Of a stretch of 22,978 nucleotides of DNA, positions 7,887 through 16,703 are shown piece by piece (within the stretch, counting starts at the first letter, position 1; each line of letters begins with the position of its first letter). The position numbers were made by a program, and so were the translations under genes. A model generated the notes under the pieces. It worked only from the letters and a program-made list of their open reading frames with translations, did no database searches and was not told the DNA's origin. The stretch is taken from contig CAXHCA010000113.1 of assembly GCA_964015035.1 (NCBI GenBank), forward strand, positions 1 through 22,978. The letters run 5' to 3'. Source of the stretch: BQJU01 sp964015035 (lineage in GTDB: Bacteria; Bacteroidota; Bacteroidia; Chitinophagales; Saprospiraceae).

Positions 7887-9779
7887 CTAATACGCTCGTT
7901 GATCTTTCTTTTCCATAAAATTGATAAAGGCCCGATTGATCACCCGATTGCCGCCTGGGGTTGGATAATTACCGGAAAAATACCAATCCCCATTGTTTTT
8001 AGGGCAGGCCTTTTGCAAGCCTTCTATGGTTTGGTAAATCACCTCTACCTTTGGCTTAATCCCCTTTGGCGTAATGATTTCGGCAATCTTTTTGGATACC
8101 TTCTCATACGGAAACTCATCATACAAGCGTTTAACTTCGTTCTTGATTTCCTCTTTTGGCAGATGTTCCTGCGCTTTACAACGCTCGTAAACCTCCTGCA
8201 ACAGATGCTCTTTTTTCTTTTCTTTCAACAATTTCACCAGTGCGCGAAAGGCTACAAATTCCTTCATTTTCGACATATCGATGCCATAACAATCCGGAAA
8301 ACGGATCTGAGGAGCAGAAGAAACCACCACGATTTTCTTAGGCCGTAGTCGGGAAACAATCTGAATGATGCTATCGCGCATGGTGGTACCTCGCACAATG
8401 GAATCGTCCATCAACACCAACGTATCAACCTCATTTTCCACAATGCCGTAGGTCACGTCATAGGCGTGCGAAACCATAGCGCCACGCGAAGTGGTATCGG
8501 CGATAAAGGTCCGCTGTTTGGCGTCTTTAACCACAATCTTTTCGACCCTTGGTTTCAAGGCCAGGATTTTTTCCAGCTTTTTGGGCTTGATGTCCTTGCC
8601 CATTTTCAGGATTTTCTCCTGTTTGTAGTCATTAAGGCGCTTTTCCACCCCTTCTACCAAGCCCAGAAAAGCGGTTTCTGCCGTATTGGGGATAAAGGAA
8701 AAAACCGTGTGCCTAAAGTCATAATTCACTGCCTTAAGCACCGTATCGGCCAACATTTCTCCCAACTTTTTGCGCTCCAGATAAATATCGCGGTCAGTCC
8801 CTCTGGAGAAATAAATACGTTCAAAAGAACAAGCGGCCCGCTTTAGCGGATCGATAAAGGGCAACTCCTCAATCGAACCGTGACATTTTACAATCAGGGC
8901 ATGGCCAGGCTTCAGTTCCTTCACCTTGTCAATATGTACATTAAAAGTAGTTTGAATCGCTGGGCGCTCCGATGCCACTACGGCGACTTCGTCGTCTTGA
9001 TAATAAAATGCCGGACGGATTCCCGATGGATCGCGCATCACAAAGGCATCGCCATGACCAATCAAACCGGCCATCACATACCCCCCGTCAAATTTGCGGC
9101 TGGCCCGTTTCAACAGGCGCTGAATGTCCAAATTTTCAAAGATAAAATCATTGATTTCCGCGTTGGAATAACCATCGGGTTTATACCAGGTATGCAGGCG
9201 TTGTACCTCATCGTCCAGGAAATGGCCAATCTTTTCCAAAACCGTTACCGTATCCGATTTTTCCTTCGGATACTGGCCTAACGCCAGCAATTCCTCGAAG
9301 AGTTCATCCACATTGGTGAGGTTAAAATTCCCCGCTAAAATGAGGTTCCGTGTGATCCAGTTGTTCTGCCGCAGAAAAGGATGGCAGGTTTCAATCACGT
9401 TCTCCCCGTGGGTACCATAGCGCAAATGCCCCAGCAATAATTCCCCCGTATAGGGCAAGTTGTCTTTTAGCCACGCTGGGTCATTCAACTGTTCCTTCGG
9501 CAATTTGTCAAACCTGCTAAAAACGTGCTTAAACAAATCATCCAGGTAGTTGGAGGCATTGCTGCGCCTCCGGCTGATGTACTTTTCTCCCGGTTGTGGA
9601 TTGAGTTTGATGGTGGCTAGTCCGGCACCGTCTTGGCCCCGGTTTCGCTGCTTCTGCATGAGCAGCTGCAGCTTGTTGAGGCCGTAGAGGGCCGTGCCAT
9701 ACTTTTTATGGTAATAATCAAGAGGTTTGAGTAAGCGGATCAGTGCAATTCCGCATTCATGCTTAATGAAATCGCTCAT
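7887..9779 (-). CDS. purF: Amidophosphoribosyltransferase, long Bacteroidota type
   Basis: First committed step of purine synthesis: PRPP plus glutamine gives phosphoribosylamine. The 630-residue protein has an N-terminal glutaminase domain, with the likely nucleophile Cys9 in HECGIALI after an 8-residue propeptide, then RNRGQDGAGLA, HLRYGTHGE and GNFNLTN. The phosphoribosyltransferase domain carries the PRPP-binding motif VLMDDSIVRGTT. It is 120-160 residues longer than E. coli or B. subtilis PurF. The extra length includes a Lys/Glu-rich helical segment after PDCYGIDMSKMKEF and a C-terminal part ending SGNYPTPGGNRVINR. The frame extends to a TTG at 9836, but the ATG at 9779 gives the known MSD..KHECGI start. 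A sigma-A-type promoter lies about 100 bp upstream. Confidence 0.9.
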   Translation of the reverse strand: MSDFIKHECGIALIRLLKPLDYYHKKYGTALYGLNKLQLLMQKQRNRGQDGAGLATIKLNPQPGEKYISRRRSNASNYLDDLFKHVFSRFDKLPKEQLNDPAWLKDNLPYTGELLLGHLRYGTHGENVIETCHPFLRQNNWITRNLILAGNFNLTNVDELFEELLALGQYPKEKSDTVTVLEKIGHFLDDEVQRLHTWYKPDGYSNAEINDFIFENLDIQRLLKRASRKFDGGYVMAGLIGHGDAFVMRDPSGIRPAFYYQDDEVAVVASERPAIQTTFNVHIDKVKELKPGHALIVKCHGSIEELPFIDPLKRAACSFERIYFSRGTDRDIYLERKKLGEMLADTVLKAVNYDFRHTVFSFIPNTAETAFLGLVEGVEKRLNDYKQEKILKMGKDIKPKKLEKILALKPRVEKIVVKDAKQRTFIADTTSRGAMVSHAYDVTYGIVENEVDTLVLMDDSIVRGTTMRDSIIQIVSRLRPKKIVVVSSAPQIRFPDCYGIDMSKMKEFVAFRALVKLLKEKKKEHLLQEVYERCKAQEHLPKEEIKNEVKRLYDEFPYEKVSKKIAEIITPKGIKPKVEVIYQTIEGLQKACPKNNGDWYFSGNYPTPGGNRVINRAFINFMEKKDQRAY

Positions 9780-9877
9780 TAGCTTATTGGCTTTACAGGA
9801 AAACCGGATAAAGAGCCCTTGTTTCCCATTTACCAAAGAAAGCAGACCTTCTTTGGGTATGTTTTCAATTTAAAGCG

Positions 9878-9908
9878 CAAATTTCAGCTAAATAAATGAC
9901 CTCACAAA
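9878..9908 (-). promoter_or_regulatory. Candidate purF promoter
   Basis: Minus strand TTTG (9908-9905), exactly 19 bp, then GAAATTTG (9885-9878). The -33 box is exact and the -7 box differs from TAnnTTTG only at its first base. It lies between the DUF5686 stop and the purF ATG, predicting a leader of about 90 bases, so purF need not depend on read-through from the DUF5686 gene. Confidence 0.5.
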
Positions 9909-9951
9909 GCAGAAAGTTGATTGATTTATATTTTTATTACTCCGCACACGG

Positions 9952-12603
9952 TTATTCAAATGAAATCCAATCCAAATTAGATGCAACACCAATCAAGAAA
10001 CCAAAATCTCGGTACTTCCCATTTTGGAAGGAAACAGCCGCCTCCAGCCGTAAAAACCGGAAAATATTGTCCAGCGAATACCCCACTTCAACGTAATTTT
10101 GAGAAGTGGGCGTTGCTAAGTAATTGACAAAGACATTTTCCTTTAGTCCCAACATCCAAACTTCCGGGATTTGTGTCAGGAGAAATTTCCGAAACTGATA
10201 ATGCACATGCAGGGAGACAAATTTATCCATAGTACTGTGTTGGTAGTAATCCAACAATCGGAAACTACCCACAGGGTCAGCCATAACTAGGGCTACGCGG
10301 TTGCCAGGAAAGTGTTTATAATCCATCAATCCCACGGCTTCATTATTGAGAAAAACACCTGCATTGGCCTTAAAATCGATTTTACCGCGAGCCCCTACGT
10401 TAAATGCGTGCTTAAAAGTAAAATCCAGAAAATCATAGTCCACTTCGCTATCCAATACATCCTTGAGCCCTTTGCGATAAGTGAGCGACAAAGTAGGGGA
10501 GGAGTGTTCTATCGGCATTTTCTTACCGTTGCTGATGCGGTACTTTTGCCAAGGTCTGGCCTCAATGCCCAGGGTAAGGATGGCGGCCTGCTGTGTTTCC
10601 TTTAAGGTAGTGTAATCAAATTCGGCATTCTCCGGGATATTGGAGGCATACACACGATCGTCCTTGTTGAACCAGGTCTGAGTGGTATTATTCCTCAAGG
10701 TATACCTTTTAGCCCATTCACCGCCGACCATGACCTTCCAATTTTCTTTGACCTTCCATTGGTATTCTGCTTTCGCAAAATCCTTCTCGTACAGCCTGAT
10801 ATAGTTGCGTTCCTGAATTAAATTGACATACATATTGACCAGCGAACTGATCGGATTCCCCTCATTGTATTGGAAAATATAACGTCCGCCTTGTACCAAT
10901 AACTCATTGCGTTTCAGTCTTTGGCCATGTTGAAATTTCAGTTCCCCCATGCCGGTAACTTTATTCCTAGCAAAGGAATACCGCGGAATAGCCGCTAAAG
11001 AAAAGCGATTATCATTCTTGTTATTGGTATACGTCAATTTTGCGTAAGTATTCCACCCTTCTACCGGATTAAAACGCGTACGCCACAGCGGCGTATCATA
11101 GGTCAGGTATTGCTTTTCGCCCAGTTTGAAACTGCGCCCAAACAGGATATCTTCTATAAACCCAAAGCCTCTGCCCTTGCGCTTGGCCCGCTTTGCATTC
11201 ATCGCTACTTCCAATGAGTCACCTGATGCCTTTGCCGCTTCCACCTTGGCAATACTATCTTCCCGAGCATACCCTCTCACCTCATAAAGGGTGAGCGGAA
11301 TGGGGCGAATTTCAGCCCAATAGGAGGAGTCCCGCTTGGTAGCCAAAGAATCCACGGTATATTCACGCTCCATAACCACTTCCGGTTCTTCCTGCTCCTG
11401 GCGTTCTTCCTTTTCGTATTCTCGCATGAGCTTGCGCAAATCCTTCCTTGTCAACTCTTGGCCTGAAGATAATTTCTCCGTGATTTCGGCATTCTTTTTG
11501 CCTTCCTTTTTCTGCTCTTTTAACTGTTGTGCCAGTTCCTTTTCAATGGTTTCATCCACTACGGTAAAATCGGATTCCAATTCAGGGTTGAGCTCAATTT
11601 TGTAATTGCTCACCGTAGCCAGATAAGTGTACTCAAAGGCAAAACCCAAGACGCTCCCTTCTACAACAAAGTTATGACTTACCGGCAACCAGGCCTTGTC
11701 TTCAATCGGTGCATAAATTTGATTAATGTCGAATTCAATACCCAATTTGTAGGTCTTCAATGACAAACTATGGATGCTCCAAAGGTCCTCTACAATATAA
11801 ATTTCCCCCTCAAAAACATTCTCTCCCCGACTGCGTGGAATGACTCGTATCTTGTTGACCCCATAACCCCGGTCTACAAAATAGCCGCCAAGCTCAAAGC
11901 GGTAATAACCAAACGCTTTAGGTGATAGAGGAGAAATGGCATCGGCAATATCTGGCTGATAAAAACTACTGTTGATGTACGCATTGGGGCTGGTCGAATT
12001 GTCCTCGCCCTGGGTATAAATAGAAATAACCGTTTCCTTAAATTTATCGGGCCGTTCGTATTCGATCTTACTCACCGATTCACTGACAAAGGCGAAGGAA
12101 GAATCGATGCCCTCCTTCTTCAATGTTCCCCGCAGGAAAAAGGGCGACTTTTTCAGCCTTCCCGAGCCTTTCATATATACCTGTGCCTCGTAGCGATCAA
12201 TCTGTTGGCGGTGGTAGCTGGCCTTGGCAATGGCTTTGCGCATCACGGTATATGCCGGATCTTCCCGACCTTCGTAAACCTCTACCGTTTCCAGGTTGAG
12301 GGCCTGTTGCCTGAGTTCCACATTAAAATCTTTCATCAGTTCACCTACAGATACTTTTTTGACCACAGTCTCATAGCCCAGGTATTGAAAGATGAGCGTG
12401 TATGTACCAGGAGCCAGGCGGATTTCATAATAGCCTTCCACATTGGTGGTGGTTCCGGTTCCGGTTTCCTGCACAAAAATGGTGGCGTATTCCAGCTTCT
12501 TGCCATTGGTGTCGGCCACATATCCTTTCAGTCCTCCGGCAATGAGCACGAAATTAGCTGAGGCTAATAGAACTAATGTTAATAGAGGTTTTAGCACATT
12601 CAT
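9952..12603 (-). CDS. DUF5686 outer-membrane protein with carboxypeptidase-regulatory-like domain
   Basis: An 883-residue protein of a family typical of Bacteroidota. It begins with a signal peptide (about residues 1-22), then a carboxypeptidase-D regulatory-like beta-sandwich (about 25-100; GLKGYVADTNGKKLEYATIF, NVEGYYEIRLAPGTYTL). The DUF5686 region follows. A strongly charged Lys/Glu linker runs at about 351-413 and another basic stretch, NAKRAKRKGRG, precedes the C-terminal half. That half is rich in alternating aromatic and polar segments, and the protein ends in Phe-Glu, consistent with an outer-membrane beta-barrel. There is no TonB-dependent plug. The function of DUF5686 is unknown; transport or surface attachment is speculation. 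It has its own promoter candidate, and the 115-bp gap to purF argues against tight coupling. Confidence 0.88.
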   Translation of the reverse strand: MNVLKPLLTLVLLASANFVLIAGGLKGYVADTNGKKLEYATIFVQETGTGTTTNVEGYYEIRLAPGTYTLIFQYLGYETVVKKVSVGELMKDFNVELRQQALNLETVEVYEGREDPAYTVMRKAIAKASYHRQQIDRYEAQVYMKGSGRLKKSPFFLRGTLKKEGIDSSFAFVSESVSKIEYERPDKFKETVISIYTQGEDNSTSPNAYINSSFYQPDIADAISPLSPKAFGYYRFELGGYFVDRGYGVNKIRVIPRSRGENVFEGEIYIVEDLWSIHSLSLKTYKLGIEFDINQIYAPIEDKAWLPVSHNFVVEGSVLGFAFEYTYLATVSNYKIELNPELESDFTVVDETIEKELAQQLKEQKKEGKKNAEITEKLSSGQELTRKDLRKLMREYEKEERQEQEEPEVVMEREYTVDSLATKRDSSYWAEIRPIPLTLYEVRGYAREDSIAKVEAAKASGDSLEVAMNAKRAKRKGRGFGFIEDILFGRSFKLGEKQYLTYDTPLWRTRFNPVEGWNTYAKLTYTNNKNDNRFSLAAIPRYSFARNKVTGMGELKFQHGQRLKRNELLVQGGRYIFQYNEGNPISSLVNMYVNLIQERNYIRLYEKDFAKAEYQWKVKENWKVMVGGEWAKRYTLRNNTTQTWFNKDDRVYASNIPENAEFDYTTLKETQQAAILTLGIEARPWQKYRISNGKKMPIEHSSPTLSLTYRKGLKDVLDSEVDYDFLDFTFKHAFNVGARGKIDFKANAGVFLNNEAVGLMDYKHFPGNRVALVMADPVGSFRLLDYYQHSTMDKFVSLHVHYQFRKFLLTQIPEVWMLGLKENVFVNYLATPTSQNYVEVGYSLDNIFRFLRLEAAVSFQNGKYRDFGFLIGVASNLDWISFE

Positions 12604-12660
12604 AGAAGGTAGATTGTTTTAAAAACTTGGTAAAAAGACCACGTTATTCAGGGGATAACT

Positions 12661-12692
12661 CAAAGATGTAGGTTTCTGAAATAAGGATCAAT
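12661..12692 (-). promoter_or_regulatory. Candidate promoter of the DUF5686 gene
   Basis: Minus strand ATTG (12692-12689), 20 bp, then CATCTTTG (12668-12661): one mismatch in each box relative to TTTG and TAnnTTTG. It predicts a leader of about 50 bases. Confidence 0.35.
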
Positions 12693-12824
12693 TTTTTTAG
12701 GTAAACCCTTGCTCTTTCCAGTTAAAATAAAAGAATTAACCTACAAAGGCGTGAAAAGGGACAGCCAATAAGTTCTATTATTTGAGGTTCTTTGGCAATT
12801 CTCGTGATTCAGCGTCAATCGCAC

Positions 12825-12855
12825 TTTGTCTAAGAACGGTTATTTTTTAATTTTA
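12825..12855 (+). promoter_or_regulatory. Candidate promoter of the glsB-VWA operon
   Basis: TTTG (12825-12828), exactly 19 bp, then TAATTTTA (12848-12855), one mismatch to TAnnTTTG. Transcription would start near 12862, giving a very short leader before the ATG at 12875. The spacing is the same as at the purF and pyk candidates. Confidence 0.45.
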
Positions 12856-12874
12856 CCATTAAACAAACGAGAAA

Positions 12875-13117
12875 ATGAATATTCTATACTTCTTATTAAT
12901 TGGTGCCATTGCCGGCTGGTTGGGCGGACAAATCATGAAAGGCTCAGGGTTTGGCATCCTGGGCAATATTGTAGTAGGCATCATTGGGGGCTTCATTGGG
13001 GGCTGGTTATTTGATTTGCTTAACATCACGACCACCGCTGGCTTTATCGGCAGCATCATTACCGCTGCCGCAGGAGCCATTATCCTGCTTTGGCTGGCCC
13101 GCGCCCTTAAATTTTAA
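12875..13117 (+). CDS. GlsB/YeaQ/YmgE-family stress-response membrane protein
   Basis: An 80-residue, Gly- and Ile-rich protein of the transglycosylase-associated (YeaQ/YmgE) family. Three hydrophobic segments (about 2-20, 27-50 and 56-77) contain the family's glycine pattern: GAIAGWLGGQIMKGSGFG, then NIVVGIIGGFIGGW, then GSIITAAAGAIILL. Members are small inner-membrane proteins linked to acid and envelope stress in enterobacteria and to Asp23/Gls24 anchoring in enterococci; the molecular role is unclear. It is the first gene of a two-gene unit, with the VWA gene starting 3 bp after its stop, and a good promoter candidate lies just upstream. Confidence 0.92.
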   Translation: MNILYFLLIGAIAGWLGGQIMKGSGFGILGNIVVGIIGGFIGGWLFDLLNITTTAGFIGSIITAAAGAIILLWLARALKF

Positions 13118-13120
13118 CTT

Positions 13121-14239
13121 TTGGAAGACCGGATTCAAAAATGGCGACTGATCCTGGGTGACAAAGCCAATCCGGAAGGGGATGTGCCACTTGAAGGAGA
13201 TCTTAAAGGCATTGACCGGGTACTGGAGGCGCTGTATGATAGCAACCGAAAAGCGGGATTGGGCAGTTCCTCGCCTAATGTCAACCGTTGGCTGGGGGAT
13301 ATCCGCAAGTACTTCCCGACCTCAGTGGTCCAGCTGATGCAAAAAGATGCCATCGAACGGCTTCACCTGGAGCAAATGCTGCTGGAACCGGAATTGCTAG
13401 AAGCTGTGGAACCGGATGTACACCTCGTTGGCACCTTGCTTTCGCTCAATAAAATCTTACCGGTAAAGACCCGCGAATCTGCCCGTAATGTGGTGCGCAA
13501 AGTAGTAGAACACCTGGAACGCCGACTGACCACCCCCTTGCAACAAGCCATCAAGGGCAGCCTGAGTCGTTCAGTGCGCAATTTGCGTCCCAAATTCAAT
13601 GAAATTAATTGGACCAAAACCATCCGCGCCAATCTGCGCCATTACCAAAAGGATATCAATGCCATCATTCCGGAAAGACTCATCGGTTACGGACGCAAAG
13701 GGCAAAAGTTGCGCCATGTCATCATGCTGCAAGACCAAAGCGGGTCAATGGCTTCTTCAGTGGTTTATTCGGGGGTAATGGCTTGCATCATGGCGGGACT
13801 AAGTTCCATCCGTACTCATTTAGTCGTTTTTGATACATCCGTGGTAGACCTCACCGATCAACTTGGAGACCCCGTGGATGTGCTTTTTGCCACACAACTG
13901 GGTGGCGGCACCGACATCAATCGGGGGTTGGCTTACGCCGAACAACTCATCGAAAATCCGAGCGATACTATCCTGGTACTTATCAGCGATTTGTATGAAG
14001 GGGGAAATAAAATGGAATTATTGCGACGGGTGGCTAGAATCAAGGAGCGTGGGGTGCAATTCATCACCTTGTTGGCCCTCAGCGACCAAGGAGCCCCAAT
14101 TTACGACAAAGAAATTGCCTCCCAATTTGCCGCACTAGATATCCCGGCCTTTGCCTGTACCCCGGATCAATTTCCAGAATTGATGGCCGCGGCGATCAAA
14201 AAAGAATCTCTGTCCTTTGCGCAAAAAGCCGGTCATTAA
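13121..14239 (+). CDS. VWA domain protein, YehP-like
   Basis: A 372-residue protein resembling E. coli YehP. The N-terminal helical region starts with IQKWRLILGDK, and the C-terminal von Willebrand A domain (about 197-350) has a complete metal-ion-dependent adhesion site: Asp205-x-Ser207-x-Ser209 (QDQSGSMASS), Thr264 (GGGTDIN) and Asp290 (LISDLYEGG). YehP-type proteins are usually encoded with a MoxR AAA ATPase and a SWIM protein and are thought to act with the ATPase as a chaperone-like complex; neither is adjacent here. The start is TTG at 13121: the stop of glsB lies in the same frame at 13115-13117, so no earlier start exists, and this TTG gives the expected N-terminus. Probably translated by coupling to glsB. 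Its stop overlaps that of the convergent M20 gene. Confidence 0.87.
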   Translation: MEDRIQKWRLILGDKANPEGDVPLEGDLKGIDRVLEALYDSNRKAGLGSSSPNVNRWLGDIRKYFPTSVVQLMQKDAIERLHLEQMLLEPELLEAVEPDVHLVGTLLSLNKILPVKTRESARNVVRKVVEHLERRLTTPLQQAIKGSLSRSVRNLRPKFNEINWTKTIRANLRHYQKDINAIIPERLIGYGRKGQKLRHVIMLQDQSGSMASSVVYSGVMACIMAGLSSIRTHLVVFDTSVVDLTDQLGDPVDVLFATQLGGGTDINRGLAYAEQLIENPSDTILVLISDLYEGGNKMELLRRVARIKERGVQFITLLALSDQGAPIYDKEIASQFAALDIPAFACTPDQFPELMAAAIKKESLSFAQKAGH

Positions 14240-15708
14240 AGGCAACTATTTTGTATTAACTGTCGAAAGAAGCGAATGGATTGGTGCAAATTTTGTTGCG
14301 ATATTTTTTCATTAATCCCGTGAATGCGGGTTAAGTCTTCCCGTTTAAGTTGAATGGGTCGAAAGCGATAGATGTTTTCGCTCAGCTCCTTAAAATGCCG
14401 ACTATCGGTCTGTCCCACGGTCAGGGCGGGAGCCACCAACACTTCCGGATATACTTGCTGGATCGACTTTTGGATTACCTGATACCCGAAGGTGTTGGTC
14501 TCTGAAACCGGCGAAGGTTCGTCTTGCCCAATTCCCGCTACCGGCAATATCGCAATGCGCGGATCATCGATCAGCCTTTTCACCCGATCGGTCACGGATG
14601 CAATGGTTTCTCCGGGGATGATGCGAAAATTGATTTGCGCAGATGCCCGGGTGGGCATCACATTATCCTTAATACCTCCCTCGATCATGGTTGGCGCTGT
14701 AGTGGTTCGAATGATGGCGCTGGAGGAAGGGTCTTTGCCCAATTGGTGAGTAATAATGCTCTCGGTCAGCCAAAGATTCGCAACAAGGGCTCGGGTCAAA
14801 GGCGGCAATTCTGGTCCGACATAGTCAAGAAGAGCACCGGTGGCCCCATCGATATGTGCAGGAAATGGTCGCTCTTCGAGTTTTTTAATAGCTTTGCTTA
14901 AAGCACCGATTACACTCTCCCCCGGAGGCATAGACGAATGGCCTCCTTCGGTCAGCTTAGCTTCCAAACGCAAGGTCAGATATCCCTTTTCGGCAATACC
15001 AATCATGGCCAAAGGTTTTTCCAAACCAGGAAGCGCCTGCTCCAAAATCATCAATCCTTCGTCTAGAATGTATTCAAATTTGATGCCTTTATTTTTAAAA
15101 TATGCCGCGACCTTTTGGGCGCCCTGATGTCCGCCAGTTTCCTCGTCATGTCCAAATGACAAATAGATGGTTCGTTCAGGAACATAGCCTTCTCCCAACA
15201 GCTGTTCGATGCTTTCCAGAATGGCGATAATTGCTCCTTTGTCATCTATTGCGCCCCTTCCCCATATCTCATTTTCCCCCACTTGGCCAGCGAAGGCATC
15301 CACCGTCCACTGATTGCGGGTCGCTTCTTCAACCGGTACCACATCCTGGTGGGCCATGAGCAGAATGGGCATGAGTTTTGAATTTTTACCTGGCCATTTT
15401 AGCACTTTCGTAAAAGGCACAATGGGTAGCACTTCCAAAAAAGAGTCTACCAACGGATAACTAGTGGTCAAAAAAGTATCCAATCGCAAAAAGGCAAGGG
15501 TGTCTATTTCGAAATCTTGAGAAACGGTTGGTTGTGCCAATGCCTCCGCCAGATGAGTCACGGCCTGAGGCGGTAAGGGCGTCATTTCCACCGCATCGAT
15601 GGCAATTTGCCGCGAGCTAAACCCCACAGTACGCACCACCATAATTCCTACAACGATGAAGGCACCAAAAAGCATTAACCGCAATAAACCACCCAAAATT
15701 TTTATCAT
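14236..15708 (-). CDS. Membrane-anchored M20 peptidase/amidohydrolase, PM20D1-like
   Basis: A 490-residue zinc amidohydrolase. One N-terminal transmembrane segment (about 4-29) probably anchors it with the enzyme in the periplasm. The M20 metal and catalytic residues are visible: His120 and Asp122 (MAHQDVVPV), bridging Asp155 (GRGAIDDKG), Glu189 and Glu190 (GHDEETGG), Asp216 (YILDEG) and His463 (RIHGINEKIS). GGHSSMPPGES, TVGQTDSRHF and YRFRPI resemble the PM20D1 branch, which in animals condenses and hydrolyses N-acyl amino acids. Carboxypeptidase S-type peptidase is the alternative. ATG start. It lies 100 bp downstream of rfbA and overlaps the convergent VWA gene by 4 bp. Confidence 0.88.
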   Translation of the reverse strand: MIKILGGLLRLMLFGAFIVVGIMVVRTVGFSSRQIAIDAVEMTPLPPQAVTHLAEALAQPTVSQDFEIDTLAFLRLDTFLTTSYPLVDSFLEVLPIVPFTKVLKWPGKNSKLMPILLMAHQDVVPVEEATRNQWTVDAFAGQVGENEIWGRGAIDDKGAIIAILESIEQLLGEGYVPERTIYLSFGHDEETGGHQGAQKVAAYFKNKGIKFEYILDEGLMILEQALPGLEKPLAMIGIAEKGYLTLRLEAKLTEGGHSSMPPGESVIGALSKAIKKLEERPFPAHIDGATGALLDYVGPELPPLTRALVANLWLTESIITHQLGKDPSSSAIIRTTTAPTMIEGGIKDNVMPTRASAQINFRIIPGETIASVTDRVKRLIDDPRIAILPVAGIGQDEPSPVSETNTFGYQVIQKSIQQVYPEVLVAPALTVGQTDSRHFKELSENIYRFRPIQLKREDLTRIHGINEKISQQNLHQSIRFFRQLIQNSCL

Positions 15709-15808
15709 GCATCCATTTTTATTCGCTCCAATTAGGTTTTAGCAGCACAAGTGCTCCCATAGCCATTACCCTTTCACCAGCCCCCTCCAAACATGCACTA
15801 AACCTCCG

Positions 15809-16675
15809 CTATTCTTCCCGCAGCAAGTTCAACAAATATTCCCCATAACCGCTCTTCAGATAAAAGTTACCTAGTTTTTCCAACTGCTCGGCATCGATAA
15901 AACCCATTTGGTAGGCCACTTCTTCGATACACCCGATCTTCAGCCCTTGTCGGTCTTCAATGACTTCGATAAATTGTCCAGCCTGGATCAGCGATTTATG
16001 GGTACCCGTATCGAGCCAGGCCACTCCTCGGCCCAATACCTTTACCTGCAATTCGCCCTGTTGCAAATAGTACTTATTGACATCGGTAATTTCATATTCG
16101 CCCCGCGCACTGGGTTTGAGGTTTTTGGCAACATCAATAACCGAATTATTGTAAAAATATAATCCCGGCACCGCATAGTGCGACTTAGGCTTGGTCGGTT
16201 TCTCCTCTATGGAAAGAGCTTTAAAAGACTCGTCAAATTCGACCACCCCGTAGCGTTCCGGGTCGGCTACCCAATATGCAAAAACGACTCCTCCATCAGG
16301 AGACACACTTTCCTGCAGCGATTCATGCAATCCGGCGCCGTAGAAGATATTATCGCCTAAGATAAGGGCAACATCATCATCCCCAATGAAGGATTCTCCC
16401 AGTACAAAGGCCTGTGCCAGGCCGTTGGGTTCATACTGCGGCACATAAGAAAAGTGACAACCGATGCGGCTCCCATCACCCAATAATTTTTGAAAATTGG
16501 GTAGATCTTCCGGTGTTGAAATGATCAGAATATCCCGAATTCCCGCCGACAATAAGGTAGAAAGCGGGTAATAAATCATCGGTTTATCGTAAACGGGCAT
16601 CAGTTGTTTACTGACGGCCAAGGTAAGTGGATACAAGCGTGTACCTAATCCACCGGCTAATATAATGCCTTTCAT
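15809..16675 (-). CDS. rfbA: Glucose-1-phosphate thymidylyltransferase
   Basis: Makes dTDP-glucose from glucose 1-phosphate and dTTP, the entry to dTDP-rhamnose and related sugars for surface polysaccharides. The 288-residue length is normal. The N-terminal nucleotide-binding loop is GIILAGGLGTRLYPLT, followed by SKQLMPVYDKPMIYYPLS. Further family motifs are ILGDNIFYG, EEKPTKPKS, YEITDVNKYYL and GRGVAWLDTGTH. No rfbB, rfbC or rfbD is adjacent. It begins 28 bp after the receiver-only gene on the same strand, and the two are likely co-transcribed; why they are paired is not clear from the sequence. Confidence 0.96.
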   Translation of the reverse strand: MKGIILAGGLGTRLYPLTLAVSKQLMPVYDKPMIYYPLSTLLSAGIRDILIISTPEDLPNFQKLLGDGSRIGCHFSYVPQYEPNGLAQAFVLGESFIGDDDVALILGDNIFYGAGLHESLQESVSPDGGVVFAYWVADPERYGVVEFDESFKALSIEEKPTKPKSHYAVPGLYFYNNSVIDVAKNLKPSARGEYEITDVNKYYLQQGELQVKVLGRGVAWLDTGTHKSLIQAGQFIEVIEDRQGLKIGCIEEVAYQMGFIDAEQLEKLGNFYLKSGYGEYLLNLLREE

Positions 16676-16703
16676 ATCCTGTTGTTTATAAACAAATCTT
16701 ATA

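Noticed and set aside
15744..15755. AGCAC-AA-GTGCT hairpin between rfbA and the M20 gene as an intrinsic terminator
   Set aside because: The stem is only 5 bp and no T-run follows on either strand.
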